From JAJDTT01 sp022827025 (lineage in GTDB: Bacteria; Acidobacteriota; UBA6911; RPQK01; JAJDTT01): a stretch of DNA of 64,000 nt. A program made the translations under genes and the position numbers. The notes under the pieces were generated by a model. That model did not search any database, was not told where the DNA came from, and was given only the letters and a program-made list of their open reading frames with translations. Below, piece after piece: positions 17,153-25,543 of this stretch. Within the stretch, counting starts at the first letter, position 1. Each line of letters begins with the position of its first letter. Location of the stretch: NCBI GenBank assembly GCA_965203535.1, contig OZ241897.1:3286001-3350000 (forward strand), given 5' to 3'.

Positions 17153-18190
17153 CTATCCTTTTCCGAAGCGGAGCACGACCTTGCCGAACTGGCGTTGAGA
17201 CTGCAGGCGCTGCAGGGCGGCGGTGGCGTCTTCGAAGTCGAAGACCCGGTCGATAACGGGGAGGAGTCTTCTCCGGCCCAACAGCCGGACGATCTCGGCA
17301 AACTCGTTCCGGTTGCCCATGGTGGAGCCGAGGATATCGATCTGCTTCCAGAAGATGAGACGGATCTCGGTGGCCGGGTTGGGTCCGGTGGTGGCCCCGC
17401 AGGTCACGATCCTGCCTCCCTTTCGGGCCATCTTGAGGCTCTGAAGCCAGGTCGCTGCGCCCGGGCCCTCCACGACCAGATCGACGCCGCGCCGATTCGT
17501 CGCCCGGTAGACCTCCCGGGCCACGTCGCATTGGGTGTAGTCGTAGCAGAAATCGGCCCCCAGGCGGCGAGCCAGGTCGAGCTTTTCCGGTGAAGAGGAA
17601 CTGACCCAGACGCGCGCCCCCGACAACTTGGCGATGGCCAGGGCGGCGGTGGCGACGCCTCCTCCGATCCCGTGTATGAAGACGTCCTCGCCCGGTCTGA
17701 GCCGGCCCCGGGTGCAGACCATTCTCCATGCGGTCAGGTTCACCAGCGAGAAAGCCGCCGCTTCCTCGAAGGTCACGCCATCGGGAATCCGGGCCAGGTT
17801 GCGGGCCGGAGCCGCGAAATATTCGGAATAGACCCCGGGGCCATGTTCTCCCACCAGGCCGTAGCGGACACAGAGGCACTGCTCGCCGGCCTGGCAGAAC
17901 TCGCATTCCCCACACCAGATTCCGGGGTTGAGCATGACCCGGTCCCCGGCTTGAAGCCCCTCCACGCCGGCGCCCAGTTCACGGACGATTCCCGCGGCAT
18001 CCGAGCCCAACACGTGGGGCATCCGCTGCTTGATGCCCGGAATGCCCTCCACGACGAACAGGTCCAGATGGTTCAGGGCAGCGGCGCGGGTCTCCACCAG
18101 CACCTCGCCTCTTCCGGCCCGGGGAGTGGGGACGTCGTCGATGCGAACCTGCTCCAGGGTTCCATGGCGATGGATCAGGACGGCTTTCAT
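17153..18190 (-). CDS. Zinc-type medium-chain alcohol dehydrogenase/quinone oxidoreductase
   Basis: A 345-residue MDR-superfamily oxidoreductase. The GroES-like N-terminal domain holds HVLGSDAAGIVRELG and the four structural-zinc cysteines in CGECEFCQAGEQCLC (about residues 92-106). The Rossmann domain begins at the glycine-rich stretch IHGIGGGVATAALAIAKLSG, and SSSSPEKLD suggests NADP or NAD binding at the end of beta 2. Substrate cannot be read from the sequence. ATG 18190 is preceded by AGGAAAT at about 11 bases. Upstream lies repeat copy C, then the PhyH genes on the same strand; the repeat probably separates the transcripts or sits in the leader. Confidence 0.9.
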   Translation of the reverse strand: MKAVLIHRHGTLEQVRIDDVPTPRAGRGEVLVETRAAALNHLDLFVVEGIPGIKQRMPHVLGSDAAGIVRELGAGVEGLQAGDRVMLNPGIWCGECEFCQAGEQCLCVRYGLVGEHGPGVYSEYFAAPARNLARIPDGVTFEEAAAFSLVNLTAWRMVCTRGRLRPGEDVFIHGIGGGVATAALAIAKLSGARVWVSSSSPEKLDLARRLGADFCYDYTQCDVAREVYRATNRRGVDLVVEGPGAATWLQSLKMARKGGRIVTCGATTGPNPATEIRLIFWKQIDILGSTMGNRNEFAEIVRLLGRRRLLPVIDRVFDFEDATAALQRLQSQRQFGKVVLRFGKG

Positions 18191-18215
18191 GAGATCGATT
18201 TCCTGCAGTGGTCTA

Positions 18216-18375
18216 GGAGCCTGCGCGGCAGAAATTGATCTGCTGCGAAAGCGTATAATCGGTCCATATTCGTGCGATTTCTCGGCGAATAGAACAACTA
18301 TGCGCCTCTAAATCGTGAAAATCTGGCCTCGATTCTCCACTTTCTCGCTACGATCATTTCTACCGCGCAGACTCC
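18216..18375 (+). mobile_element. R1 element copy C: 160 bp, in the stop codon of the PhyH-like gene
   Basis: Begins GGAGCCTGCGCGGCAGAAAT and ends ATTTCTACCGCGCAGACTCC. TA flanks both ends (18214-18215, 18376-18377). The minus-strand PhyH gene reads CCC-TAG, where TA is the flank and G is the first base of the element. Joining the flanks gives CCC-TAG-ACC, so a stop existed before and after insertion. Confidence 0.85.
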
Positions 18376-19202
18376 TAGGGATGGTAGTACGGTCTTCGCA
18401 GCAGACGGGCCTTGGTCTCGTCGGCCGCCGCCCTCCGCATCAGTTCGGGCGAGGCCTCGCAGCCCGGCCAGTCCACCATGTAGGAGGGACCGTACTGATA
18501 CAGCAGCCAGAGTTTCGATTCCGTTCCGGACCTCTTCATGCAGTGGGAAATCCCCTCGCTGAAGATCACGGCGGAACCCGCCGCCAGCGGGAGGTCCTTC
18601 AGCGCCGCAACGCTCTCGGGAGGACGCCCCCCGTAGGGGTGGGGAAAGTTGCTCTTGTGGCTGGAAGGGATGACGGAAAATGATCCGTCCCCGCTCCCGG
18701 TGTCGTTGAGGGCGATGAGGCAGGAGACCAGAAGGCAGCGGAATTCTCCGTCGATGAAACAGCGGTAACGGGTGTAGCGCCGGGGGTCGGCGAGGCCGCC
18801 CTGAGAAATGTGTCCCGAGATTCCGGGTTCGCGAACGATGGCGCGGGATGAGACGAGGCGGATCTGATCTCCCCAGATGAGCTGCTGCATGGCCTCGACC
18901 AGCCGCTCGTGGACGAATGCCTGTTCCAGGATCCCGCCGCACTCGACGACGTTGAGCAACTCGACCTCGGGACCGTTGCGGCGCAGCGTCACGTGGTCCG
19001 GGGGGCTGGCGAGGCTTCCCTGGAGCTGCCGGGAGGCCTCCCGAACCTGCGCGGCGCTCAGAAAATCTTCCAGAACCAGGTAGCCGGCGATGTCGAAACC
19101 GTATCGGTCTTCGTCCGTCAGATACTCGATCCCGGTCCCGGTCTGAAAGGGCCGGATGTCCTTCTCTTCCTCTCGCTGCTGATAGAGCCTTTTTTCGACC
19201 AT
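18375..19202 (-). CDS. Phytanoyl-CoA dioxygenase (PhyH)-like protein 1
   Basis: A 275-residue cupin-fold protein of the PhyH superfamily, normally Fe(II)/2-oxoglutarate hydroxylases. It has the family opening (DRYGFDIAGYLVLEDFLSAA), the central GSFSVIPSSHKSNFPHP and the distal His in FSEGISHCMKRSG. The usual HxD iron pair is not obvious; in its place there is GHISQGGLADPRRYTR. That resembles other acidobacterial or planctomycete PhyH-like proteins and leaves activity uncertain. It is 14 bases downstream of a paralogue and probably co-transcribed. Its stop codon is shared with repeat copy C. Confidence 0.88.
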   Translation of the reverse strand: MVEKRLYQQREEEKDIRPFQTGTGIEYLTDEDRYGFDIAGYLVLEDFLSAAQVREASRQLQGSLASPPDHVTLRRNGPEVELLNVVECGGILEQAFVHERLVEAMQQLIWGDQIRLVSSRAIVREPGISGHISQGGLADPRRYTRYRCFIDGEFRCLLVSCLIALNDTGSGDGSFSVIPSSHKSNFPHPYGGRPPESVAALKDLPLAAGSAVIFSEGISHCMKRSGTESKLWLLYQYGPSYMVDWPGCEASPELMRRAAADETKARLLRRPYYHP

Positions 19203-19216
19203 GACTTGCCGTTCGG

Positions 19217-20044
19217 CTACCCGGACTCGGAGGCCCGAAAAGGAGACAGGTTGAAGCCCGGCGCCGAATCGAAGGGGTGCGGTCCCTGCACCAGTTCCAG
19301 TTGCCGGGGCGTGGCCCGCTCCTCGAAACCGGGCGCGGTCTCGATCTGATCGTCCCAGGCCGCCTGGAACGAGGGCGCGTAGGACGCGAAGATGGTGCGC
19401 CGGATCTTCCGGCTCCGGTTCGTGACGGCGCCGTGAGTCAGGTCCTCGGAGAAGATGACCGCGTCACCCGCCCGGCAGGGACAGGTCTGCACCAGGGGGT
19501 GGTTCTCATCGGGATTCTCCAGGTGTTGGGGGCTCGCATAGTTTCCCTTGTGACTTCCCGGAATCACGGCAAACGCCCCCTCGTGCACGTCCACGTCCGT
19601 CAGGGCGTAACCCACCTTGACGCTCACGCATTCGAAGCGGCTCCGGTTGCAGGCGAATTCGCTGTAGGAGAGGAGCTCCGAGTAACCGTGATGAAAGACG
19701 GTGGCCCGGCCGGGGCAACGGGACAGGAGGTGGAGAGCGTCTATCCGGATCGGGACCGAGATCATGGCCTCCATGTAGGGCAGCACCGTGGGCCAATCGA
19801 TGAGCCGCTCGAAGACCCCGCCGTATTTGAGCAGGGTGCAGGAATAATCGCGGCACCCGGTCGAAATGTCCGGTTCTTCGGGGTAGTAGCTCCGGGTCAG
19901 GCCGATGCCGCGAATCTCTTTGTCGGACAGCGCCTCCAGCTTGTCCAGCTCCCGGTTCAGCTCGTTCACGAGGCTCGGCGGGAGAACCCCCCGCAAGATC
20001 AGGTAGCCATTCAGGTCGAAGAGATAGGTTTCTTCCGGGGTCAT
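19217..20044 (-). CDS. Phytanoyl-CoA dioxygenase (PhyH)-like protein 2
   Basis: A 275-residue paralogue of the next gene downstream. Start ATG 20044 (MTPEETYLFDLNGYLILRGV) is chosen over the longer open frame because homology to the family begins here and GGAG lies ten bases upstream. Motifs: FHHGYSELLSYSE in the place of the HxD motif, then GAFAVIPGSHKGNYASP, then FSEDLTHGAVTNRSRKIRR with the distal His and the 2-oxoglutarate-binding Arg region. The substrate is unknown. Pairs of such genes are frequent in bacteria that degrade diverse small organics. Confidence 0.88.
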   Translation of the reverse strand: MTPEETYLFDLNGYLILRGVLPPSLVNELNRELDKLEALSDKEIRGIGLTRSYYPEEPDISTGCRDYSCTLLKYGGVFERLIDWPTVLPYMEAMISVPIRIDALHLLSRCPGRATVFHHGYSELLSYSEFACNRSRFECVSVKVGYALTDVDVHEGAFAVIPGSHKGNYASPQHLENPDENHPLVQTCPCRAGDAVIFSEDLTHGAVTNRSRKIRRTIFASYAPSFQAAWDDQIETAPGFEERATPRQLELVQGPHPFDSAPGFNLSPFRASESG

Positions 20045-20195
20045 TCCGGCAGCGCTCCAGATTGGATGGGGGATTGGAATCTGACCATGGTCACCGCTGG
20101 GGTGTCTCCAACGGGCGGATTCTAACACTTCCGCTCCTGCTATTGCCCGAGCTTCGCCCGGGACGAGTCAACGGTCCGGTTAGAATAGGCGCGGC

Positions 20196-21311
20196 ATGGA
20201 GAACTTGACTCATTCGCTGGTCGGGGTGGCCATGTCCCGGGCGGGGCTGGGACGAATGACTCCCTACGGGACCGTCTCCCTCGTCGTGGCCGCCAACCTG
20301 CCGGACGCCGATATCGTCGTGAGCGGATGGGGACCGCTCCACTATCTTCACCACCACCGGGGAGTGACCCATTCGGTCTTGGGCGTCCTGGTGCTGGCCC
20401 TGTTGTTTTCCCTGCTTCTCAAGTTCCTGGCGCGGTTCCGATCCGGGGACAAGGCATTTCCATCCGGCCCGCTCCTGTTCAGCGTCACGCTGACCCTGGT
20501 CAGCCATCCCCTGCTGGACTGGACCAATTCCTACGGCATTCGTCCCTGGCTGCCCTTTTCCGGGAAGTGGTATTACGGTGACCTGGTCTACATCGTGGAT
20601 CCCTATCTCTGGTTGATCCTGGGCGGCGCCGTCTTCCTGACCGCCCAAAGGACGCGCGTGACGCGCCCGGTCTGGATCGCGGTCGTGGTCTTCATGTCTT
20701 TCCTGGTGGCCTGGAATGCCGAGGCCCGCCCGGACGGTCCGGTGGTGGCGGTGGTTTTCTTTTCGGCTCTGGCGTTGTTCCTGGTTCTCAAGCAACGGCG
20801 GGCGCTTTGGAGCCGCTCCGTGAATCTCTGGGCCTTGGGCGGAGTGGCGGTCTATTGGGGTCTGCTGCTCATGTCCCGAACCGTGACCCTGACGGGGGCG
20901 GCTCCGGAGATCGCTCGGGACCATCCGCAGATCCAAACGGAAGATCTGGCCGCGTTGCCCCGTGTGGCCAATCCCCTGAGTTGGGAGATCCTGTGGCAGG
21001 ATCGGACCCGGGTCCGCATCTGGAGAGCGTCCATGGGCGGCGGCCCGCTTGAGGGGAACCAGGTCTACGAGAGACGCCTGGAGCACGATGCGGTCCAGGC
21101 GGCGCTGGCCACTTGTCCCGGGCGGGTGATGGAGAATTTCGGACGCTTCACCTTCTACGACGTGAAACCGGAGGCGGACCGCATCCTGGTTCTGGCGCGA
21201 GACGCCCGTTTCTCACGGGGTCAGGCTTCCGGGTTCGGAGTCGTTCCCATCCCCATGAGTCCCGACCTCTCCCAGAGTCTGAGCCCACTGGCCTGTCCGT
21301 GCCGGGATTGA
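20196..21311 (+). CDS. YdjM-like membrane-bound metal-dependent hydrolase
   Basis: A 371-residue polytopic membrane protein of the DUF457/YdjM family. The N-terminal signature MENLTHSLVGVAMSRAG, NLPDADIV and HHHRGVTHSVLG holds the conserved metal-binding His and Asp residues, and HPLLDWTNSYGIRPWLPFS is the second block. Several hydrophobic segments follow; the C-terminal 150 residues are predicted soluble. The in vivo substrate is not known for the family. It starts 151 bases from the divergent PhyH gene; I see nothing else in that gap. Confidence 0.88.
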   Translation: MENLTHSLVGVAMSRAGLGRMTPYGTVSLVVAANLPDADIVVSGWGPLHYLHHHRGVTHSVLGVLVLALLFSLLLKFLARFRSGDKAFPSGPLLFSVTLTLVSHPLLDWTNSYGIRPWLPFSGKWYYGDLVYIVDPYLWLILGGAVFLTAQRTRVTRPVWIAVVVFMSFLVAWNAEARPDGPVVAVVFFSALALFLVLKQRRALWSRSVNLWALGGVAVYWGLLLMSRTVTLTGAAPEIARDHPQIQTEDLAALPRVANPLSWEILWQDRTRVRIWRASMGGGPLEGNQVYERRLEHDAVQAALATCPGRVMENFGRFTFYDVKPEADRILVLARDARFSRGQASGFGVVPIPMSPDLSQSLSPLACPCRD

Positions 21312-21327
21312 GGCAGGTGAAATCCAT

Positions 21328-21355
21328 AGGGGCGGCCCTTGTGGCCGCCCTGGGG
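21328..21355. repeat. Half copy of R2 palindrome
   Basis: TAGGGGCGGCCCTTGTGGCC followed by GCCC: a single hairpin matching the left arm of R2 with compensating changes in both strands of the stem (GGGGCGGCC/GGCCGCCC instead of GGGGCGACC/GGTCGCCC). It lies between the convergent YdjM-like and etfA genes. Confidence 0.55.
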
Positions 21356-21386
21356 CCAGGTGACGCGGGTTGCGGCGCCGAATGAG

Positions 21387-22373
21387 CTAACCCGCCTTCT
21401 CTTCGCGCAGCTTCCTGGTGAGGGCCGGGACGATCTCCATCAGGTCCCCGACGATGCCGTAGTGGGCCAGGTTGAAGATGGGTGCGTCCGGATCGGTGTT
21501 GATGGCCACGATGTTAGCCGAATTCCGCATTCCCACCACGTGTTGAATGGCGCCGGAGATGCCGCAGGCGATGTACAGCCGGGGCGCGACCGACTGGCCG
21601 GAGCTGCCGATCTGGCGGTCCCGCTCCAGCCACTCGCTGTCGACGGCGGCCCGGCTGGCTCCGAGTTCGGCCCCCAACACCTCCGCCAACTCCTCCAGGA
21701 GACGCAGGTTTTCCTTGCGCTTGATGCCCCGGCCCGCGGCCACGATCATGTCCGCCTTGGCCAGGTCCACTTTCTCCTTCACGGCCCCGACGGTTTCCAC
21801 CACGGTGCGGCGATGCGCCAGTCCCGACAGATCGACGGTTCGCTCCACCACCGGGGAGCTGCCCTCCAGCAGGTCGTTGCCGGCGCCGGCTCCCGACTGG
21901 AGGGTGGCGATCCAGGGATGGGGAGAACGAACCCGCACATCCGCGTTGATCCGATTCCGGAACATCTGGCGGACGAAGACCAAACTCTCGCCGTCGATTC
22001 TGCAGCCGATGCAGTCGGTCACCAGTCCGCACTTCAGGGATGCGGCCAGCTTGGGAGCCAGATCGATGTTCTGGTAGCTGTGACCCATCAGGAACGCCAG
22101 GGGACGGTCCTGCTCCAGGACCCGGGTCAGGGCGTGGCAGTGGGCGTCCGGATCGTATTGGTCCAACCGCTCGTGAGAGGCCACCAGGACCTCATCGACC
22201 TGCAATCCGGCCGCGTTCTCCGCCGCGGATCGAGAAGGACCGCAGAGGAGCAGAGCCTTGACCCCCAGTCCGTGCGCGTGCCCGAGTTGCTGCGCCAAAG
22301 CCAGCGTCTCCCGGGAGAGGGTGCCCACCCGTCCCTTGGAGTGGTCCAGCAATACGTAGATTTCGCCCGTCAT
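21387..22373 (-). CDS. etfA: Electron transfer flavoprotein, alpha subunit
   Basis: A 328-residue FAD-binding subunit of ETF, which carries electrons from acyl-CoA dehydrogenases to the membrane quinone pool. ATG 22373 (MTGEIYVLLDHSKG) is the family start; the longer frame overlaps etfB. The C-terminal FAD domain is complete: SGQSVAPRLYIACGISGAIQ, then VAINTDPDAPIFNLAHYGIVGD. It follows etfB by 25 bases and shares the operon with an upstream zinc-ribbon gene. No ETF-ubiquinone oxidoreductase gene is present in the window. Confidence 0.95.
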   Translation of the reverse strand: MTGEIYVLLDHSKGRVGTLSRETLALAQQLGHAHGLGVKALLLCGPSRSAAENAAGLQVDEVLVASHERLDQYDPDAHCHALTRVLEQDRPLAFLMGHSYQNIDLAPKLAASLKCGLVTDCIGCRIDGESLVFVRQMFRNRINADVRVRSPHPWIATLQSGAGAGNDLLEGSSPVVERTVDLSGLAHRRTVVETVGAVKEKVDLAKADMIVAAGRGIKRKENLRLLEELAEVLGAELGASRAAVDSEWLERDRQIGSSGQSVAPRLYIACGISGAIQHVVGMRNSANIVAINTDPDAPIFNLAHYGIVGDLMEIVPALTRKLREEKAG

Positions 22374-22398
22374 CGATTCACCGCTGTAGTCCGGCGCC

Positions 22399-23181
22399 TT
22401 ACAGGACCTTTGCCTCTCGCCTGAGCCGGTCCACCAGCGTCGAGGCGATTTCATCCGGCGTGCCCTCGATCATCTCCGCCTTGCTGGTCTGTTCCGGGAA
22501 GTAGAGGCGTTCGATCTCCAGGTGAGGCATGGAGGAAAGGTCCAGCCCCAGACCACCCAGCTCGATCTTCCGGATCTCCTTGCGCCTGGCCTGCATGATT
22601 CCCCGCAAGGTCGCATAGCGGATCTGCGAGATCCCGGCCTGGATGGTCAAGACGGCAGGGAGGGGAATCTCGACCCACTCGAACCATCCGCTTTCCATTT
22701 CCCGGAGGGCCCTGACGCTTCGCCGATCCTCTCGGACCTGGATCTGCATGACGATGGTGGCATGGGGAAGGCCCAGGAGGTGGGCCAGCATGGGCCCCGT
22801 CTGGGCGTAGCCGTAGTCGTCCGATTGAGTTCCGGTGAGGATCAGGTCGTATTCCTGGTCCTGCAGAACCTTCTCCAGGGCCGCGGCGACCCGGTAGGGG
22901 CTCGAAAGCTCACGCTCCCGGTCCAGTATCAGGACGCCTCGATCGGCTCCCATGGCCAGACCCTTGCGCATCGACTTCTCGGATTCGGCCCGCCCGGCCG
23001 TCAGCAGGACCACCTCTCCCTGGTGCTGCTCCTTGAGCTTCAAAGCTTCCTCGAGCGCGTACTCGTCGCATTCGCTGATTTCGTGGGTGACTTCCGCGTT
23101 CCCGATCCAGGAGGAATCGGGCGACAGCTCGTAACGGGTGTCCCGGCTCGGGGTCTCCTTGAGGCAGGTGAAGACCTTCAT
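22399..23181 (-). CDS. etfB: Electron transfer flavoprotein, beta subunit
   Basis: A 260-residue AMP-binding subunit. Start ATG 23181 (MKVFTCLKETPSRDTRY) overlaps the TGA stop of the upstream zinc-ribbon gene as ATGA, so translation is probably coupled. Family segments include NECDEYALEEA-like SECDEYALEEALKLKE, the LTGTQSDDYGYAQTGPMLAHL loop and the C-terminal helix with ARRKEIRKIE. It pairs with etfA directly downstream. ETF of the classical type, serving beta-oxidation and amino-acid catabolism, fits the neighbouring acyl-CoA dehydrogenase and 2-oxoacid dehydrogenase genes. Confidence 0.95.
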   Translation of the reverse strand: MKVFTCLKETPSRDTRYELSPDSSWIGNAEVTHEISECDEYALEEALKLKEQHQGEVVLLTAGRAESEKSMRKGLAMGADRGVLILDRERELSSPYRVAAALEKVLQDQEYDLILTGTQSDDYGYAQTGPMLAHLLGLPHATIVMQIQVREDRRSVRALREMESGWFEWVEIPLPAVLTIQAGISQIRYATLRGIMQARRKEIRKIELGGLGLDLSSMPHLEIERLYFPEQTSKAEMIEGTPDEIASTLVDRLRREAKVL

Positions 23182-23630
23182 TTCCGGAACAGTCTCTCGA
23201 ACATCTCGCGGGGCTCCAATGGCCGCTCCCGGACCGAAGTGGTCACTTTTTCCACTGCGGTTCGGATTTCGAAGAACCGGCAGTCGTTGCGGGCGTTCTT
23301 GTTGGAAACCCTCTGAGGGATCGGTTCCGAGCACTCGAAACGGGCGCCGGGATCCAAATAGACACAGTTCGTGCAGGTGTGCAGGTCGGCGGCGCACTTG
23401 GGACACTGGCTGGTGGCGCCCACCTCCGAGAACGAGGGCGGAAGGGTTCCTCCACACATGGAACACCGAATCACCTGATGAAACTTGGTCATGCGGGGAG
23501 AGCGGGGTCCTCCCCGGGACGAACGTGGACCGAACGGGCGTGGTCCGGAGGGCCGTGGTCCGGACGACCTTCGCGGTCTTTCGCGCCGTCCCCGGTTCTC
23601 GTCGTAGCCATGCTGGCGGTATTTCCTCAT
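23178..23630 (-). CDS. Zinc-ribbon protein with basic Pro/Arg-rich N-terminus, coupled to etfBA
   Basis: A 150-residue protein not assigned to a named family. The first 45 residues are rich in Arg, Gly, Pro and Ser (for example RRERPRRSSGPRPSGPRPFG), suggestive of nucleic-acid contact or disorder. It is followed by cysteine pairs CSMCGG, CPKC and CTNC plus two further single cysteines, consistent with one or two zinc sites. ATG 23630 has AGGAG seven bases upstream, a strong site. The stop overlaps the etfB start (ATGA). The operon position suggests a role linked to ETF maturation or control, but nothing in the sequence proves this. Confidence 0.8.
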   Translation of the reverse strand: MRKYRQHGYDENRGRRERPRRSSGPRPSGPRPFGPRSSRGGPRSPRMTKFHQVIRCSMCGGTLPPSFSEVGATSQCPKCAADLHTCTNCVYLDPGARFECSEPIPQRVSNKNARNDCRFFEIRTAVEKVTTSVRERPLEPREMFERLFRK

Positions 23631-23847
23631 CGTTGCACTCCTGCCGAAAATGCGGGCCGGTATCGGAGAATCAAGCGATCCGTGAGATCGCTCCGGTTGA
23701 GTTGGGAGCAGCCGGCGGTTACATTAGCCCCGTCCGGAGCATCCTGACTCGGTTCAGCTCGCCGAGCCGCCGAGAAACCAAATCGGGCCGGGGGCCCGGA
23801 AGCCGACGGGAACGACGTCAGTGAGCCTTTGAAACACCTTGGAAAAA
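23631..23847. promoter_or_regulatory. Divergent promoter region between zinc-ribbon-etfBA and glutaredoxin genes
   Basis: 217 bases without a gene, between divergent starts, so promoters for both are expected here. A short hairpin AGCGATCCGTGAGATCGCT (23673-23691) is the only clear structure. I could not pick out convincing -35/-10 pairs. Confidence 0.35.
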
Positions 23848-24120
23848 ATGGTGTCCGCCCTCTCCATGGACCCTGTGCAAATCAGGTTCTACACGCGTAA
23901 GGGCTGCCACCTCTGCAAGAAGGCTCTGACAGTATTGCAGGAACTTCAAAAGGAGTTCAAGTTCCGCGTGCAGCTCGTCGACATCGACGGTTCCCCGCAT
24001 CTTGTCGAGTTGTACGGACAAGACATTCCGGTGGGTGAGATGGAAGGGCGGGAAATTTTCCGGCACCGGATCCGCAAACCGGCCATGCGGGAAATCCTGC
24101 GGGAGAGACTCGAGAACTGA
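23848..24120 (+). CDS. Glutaredoxin/thioredoxin-like protein (DUF836-type)
   Basis: A 90-residue thiol-redox protein with the active site YTRKGCHLCKKAL (CxxC as CHLC) followed by VQLVDIDGSPHLVELYGQ-IPVGEMEG, the thioredoxin-fold cis-proline region (DIPVGE). ATG 23848 follows GGA five bases upstream; ATG 23866 (MDPVQIRFYTRKG) is equally possible and closer to the family start. It lies 27 bases before the adenosyltransferase gene, so the two may be co-transcribed. The partner protein is unknown. Confidence 0.8.
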   Translation: MVSALSMDPVQIRFYTRKGCHLCKKALTVLQELQKEFKFRVQLVDIDGSPHLVELYGQDIPVGEMEGREIFRHRIRKPAMREILRERLEN

Positions 24121-24147
24121 AGACCGCCCGATGGCGCCGGGCAACCC

Positions 24148-24699
24148 ATGGTCATGAAGATCTATACGGGCAGAGGGGATGACGGACGGACGTCCCTGTT
24201 CAGTGGTGAACGGGTCGGCAAGGACGCGCGGCGGGTGGAGGCCTACGGCACGCTGGATGAACTCAACTCCCTGTTGGGTTGGGCCGCGACACAGAGTCGC
24301 TGCCCCGAAATCCCGGAGATTCTGACTGCCCTGCAGGCGGAACTCTTCGAGGCCGGCGCGGACCTCGCGACGGTGGGCAGCCGCCGCCGGGTGCGCCGTC
24401 TGGGCGAGGAGGACTGGCGGCGGCTGGAGTCGCTGATCGATGAACTGGACGGGAAGCTGCCGCCCTTGAGGAACTTCGTGCTCCCCGGCGGTTCCTCCGC
24501 GGCCTCCGTCATCCACCTGGCCCGGTCGGTCTGCCGGAGGGGCGAGCGCCTGCTGGTTCGCCTGATGCGGGCGGAGCCGGACGTCAACGAACACCTTCTG
24601 GTATATCTGAACCGGTTGTCGGATCTGCTCTTCGTGCTGGCGCGCTACGAGAATTTCCGGACCGGGGCGGAAGAGACTCCTTGGAGACCGGGGAATTGA
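24148..24699 (+). CDS. PduO-type cob(I)alamin adenosyltransferase
   Basis: Transfers the adenosyl group of ATP to cob(I)alamin/cobyrinate to form adenosylcobalamin. The 183-residue protein has the full N-terminal ATP motif TGRGDDGRTSLFSGERV-GKDARRVEAYG, then TLDELNSLLG. The C-terminal segment RSVCRRGERLLVRL and YLNRLSDLLFVLARYEN contains the conserved Arg and Asn/Asp residues. The N-terminal length is that of stand-alone PduO/MMAB enzymes. ATG 24148 or 24154 could be used. An adenosylcobalamin enzyme such as methylmalonyl-CoA mutase would be the expected client, but none is in the window. Confidence 0.93.
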   Translation: MVMKIYTGRGDDGRTSLFSGERVGKDARRVEAYGTLDELNSLLGWAATQSRCPEIPEILTALQAELFEAGADLATVGSRRRVRRLGEEDWRRLESLIDELDGKLPPLRNFVLPGGSSAASVIHLARSVCRRGERLLVRLMRAEPDVNEHLLVYLNRLSDLLFVLARYENFRTGAEETPWRPGN

Positions 24700-25454
24700 G
24701 GAAATGGGACCCGGAATGTCCCGATTGCCGGGGTTCGGGCTGGTCCCTGGTGTCGAGAGGCGGGACCGAGGCCGTGGTGCCCTGTCCTAGCTGCGGAGCC
24801 GAGGATCGTCTGGATCAATTGTTTCGCCGGGCGAGGGTCCCCGACCGCTATATGTCCAAGGATTTTCGCTCCTACCATCCCGATCCCAAATTTTCCTCGC
24901 AACTGGAGGCGCTCTCGGGTTCCATCCGATTCGCGGAAACCTTCCCGCAGGTACACCGGGGACTCCTCTTCAGCGGGCCTTGCGGCGTCGGCAAGACGCA
25001 CCTGGCCGTCGCCGTCCTCAAGAGCCTGGTTCTGGAGAAGCAGGTGAGCGCCCGCTTCGTGGATGAGACGGAACTCCTCCGCAGGCTACAGTACTCTTAC
25101 GGGCCGGACTCACCCGAAACCGAGCGGGAAGTGCTGTGGCCGCTCTATTCCGCGGGCCTCCTGGTCTGGGATGACCTGGGTGCCGGCCGGCCGACGGAAT
25201 GGGTCGCTGAGACCATCCGGACCATACTGAACTACCGGTACACTCGCCAGAAGCAGATCGTGCTCACCACCAACTTGCCCTTGAAGTCTGTCGGCGGCTA
25301 TCCCGAGAACCTGGGAAGGGAACAGAATCTGGCCGAGAGGATCGGCGCCCCGCTCTACTCCCGGATCATGGAGATGTGCCAGGTCGTCGAAATGGACGGC
25401 CGCGACTTTCGGAGGCAAGTTTACAAGGCGAGCCTGGACGCCCAGCAGGTGTAG
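24681..25454 (+). CDS. DnaC/IstB-like AAA+ ATPase with N-terminal zinc ribbon
   Basis: A 257-residue helicase-loader-type ATPase. An N-terminal zinc ribbon (CPDCRGSGW...CPSCGAED) resembles the DnaI/DnaC N-terminal region, and the AAA+ core has Walker A GPCGVGKTHLA and Walker B LLVWDDLGAGRP, followed by sensor YTRQKQIVLTTNLPL. There is no ATG near the start. TTG 24681 and TTG 24696 are candidates; the second overlaps the TGA of the previous gene as TTGA. It is not next to a transposase, so an IstB role is unlikely; replicative helicase loading is the better guess. Confidence 0.82.
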   Translation: METGELRKWDPECPDCRGSGWSLVSRGGTEAVVPCPSCGAEDRLDQLFRRARVPDRYMSKDFRSYHPDPKFSSQLEALSGSIRFAETFPQVHRGLLFSGPCGVGKTHLAVAVLKSLVLEKQVSARFVDETELLRRLQYSYGPDSPETEREVLWPLYSAGLLVWDDLGAGRPTEWVAETIRTILNYRYTRQKQIVLTTNLPLKSVGGYPENLGREQNLAERIGAPLYSRIMEMCQVVEMDGRDFRRQVYKASLDAQQV

Positions 25455-25543
25455 CGATCCGGGAGCCGGTTTCCACCGAAGACCCGATCCGATACTGCAG
25501 TTATATTCACCTCAGATTCACGTCGGACTGATAGAATCGCGCC

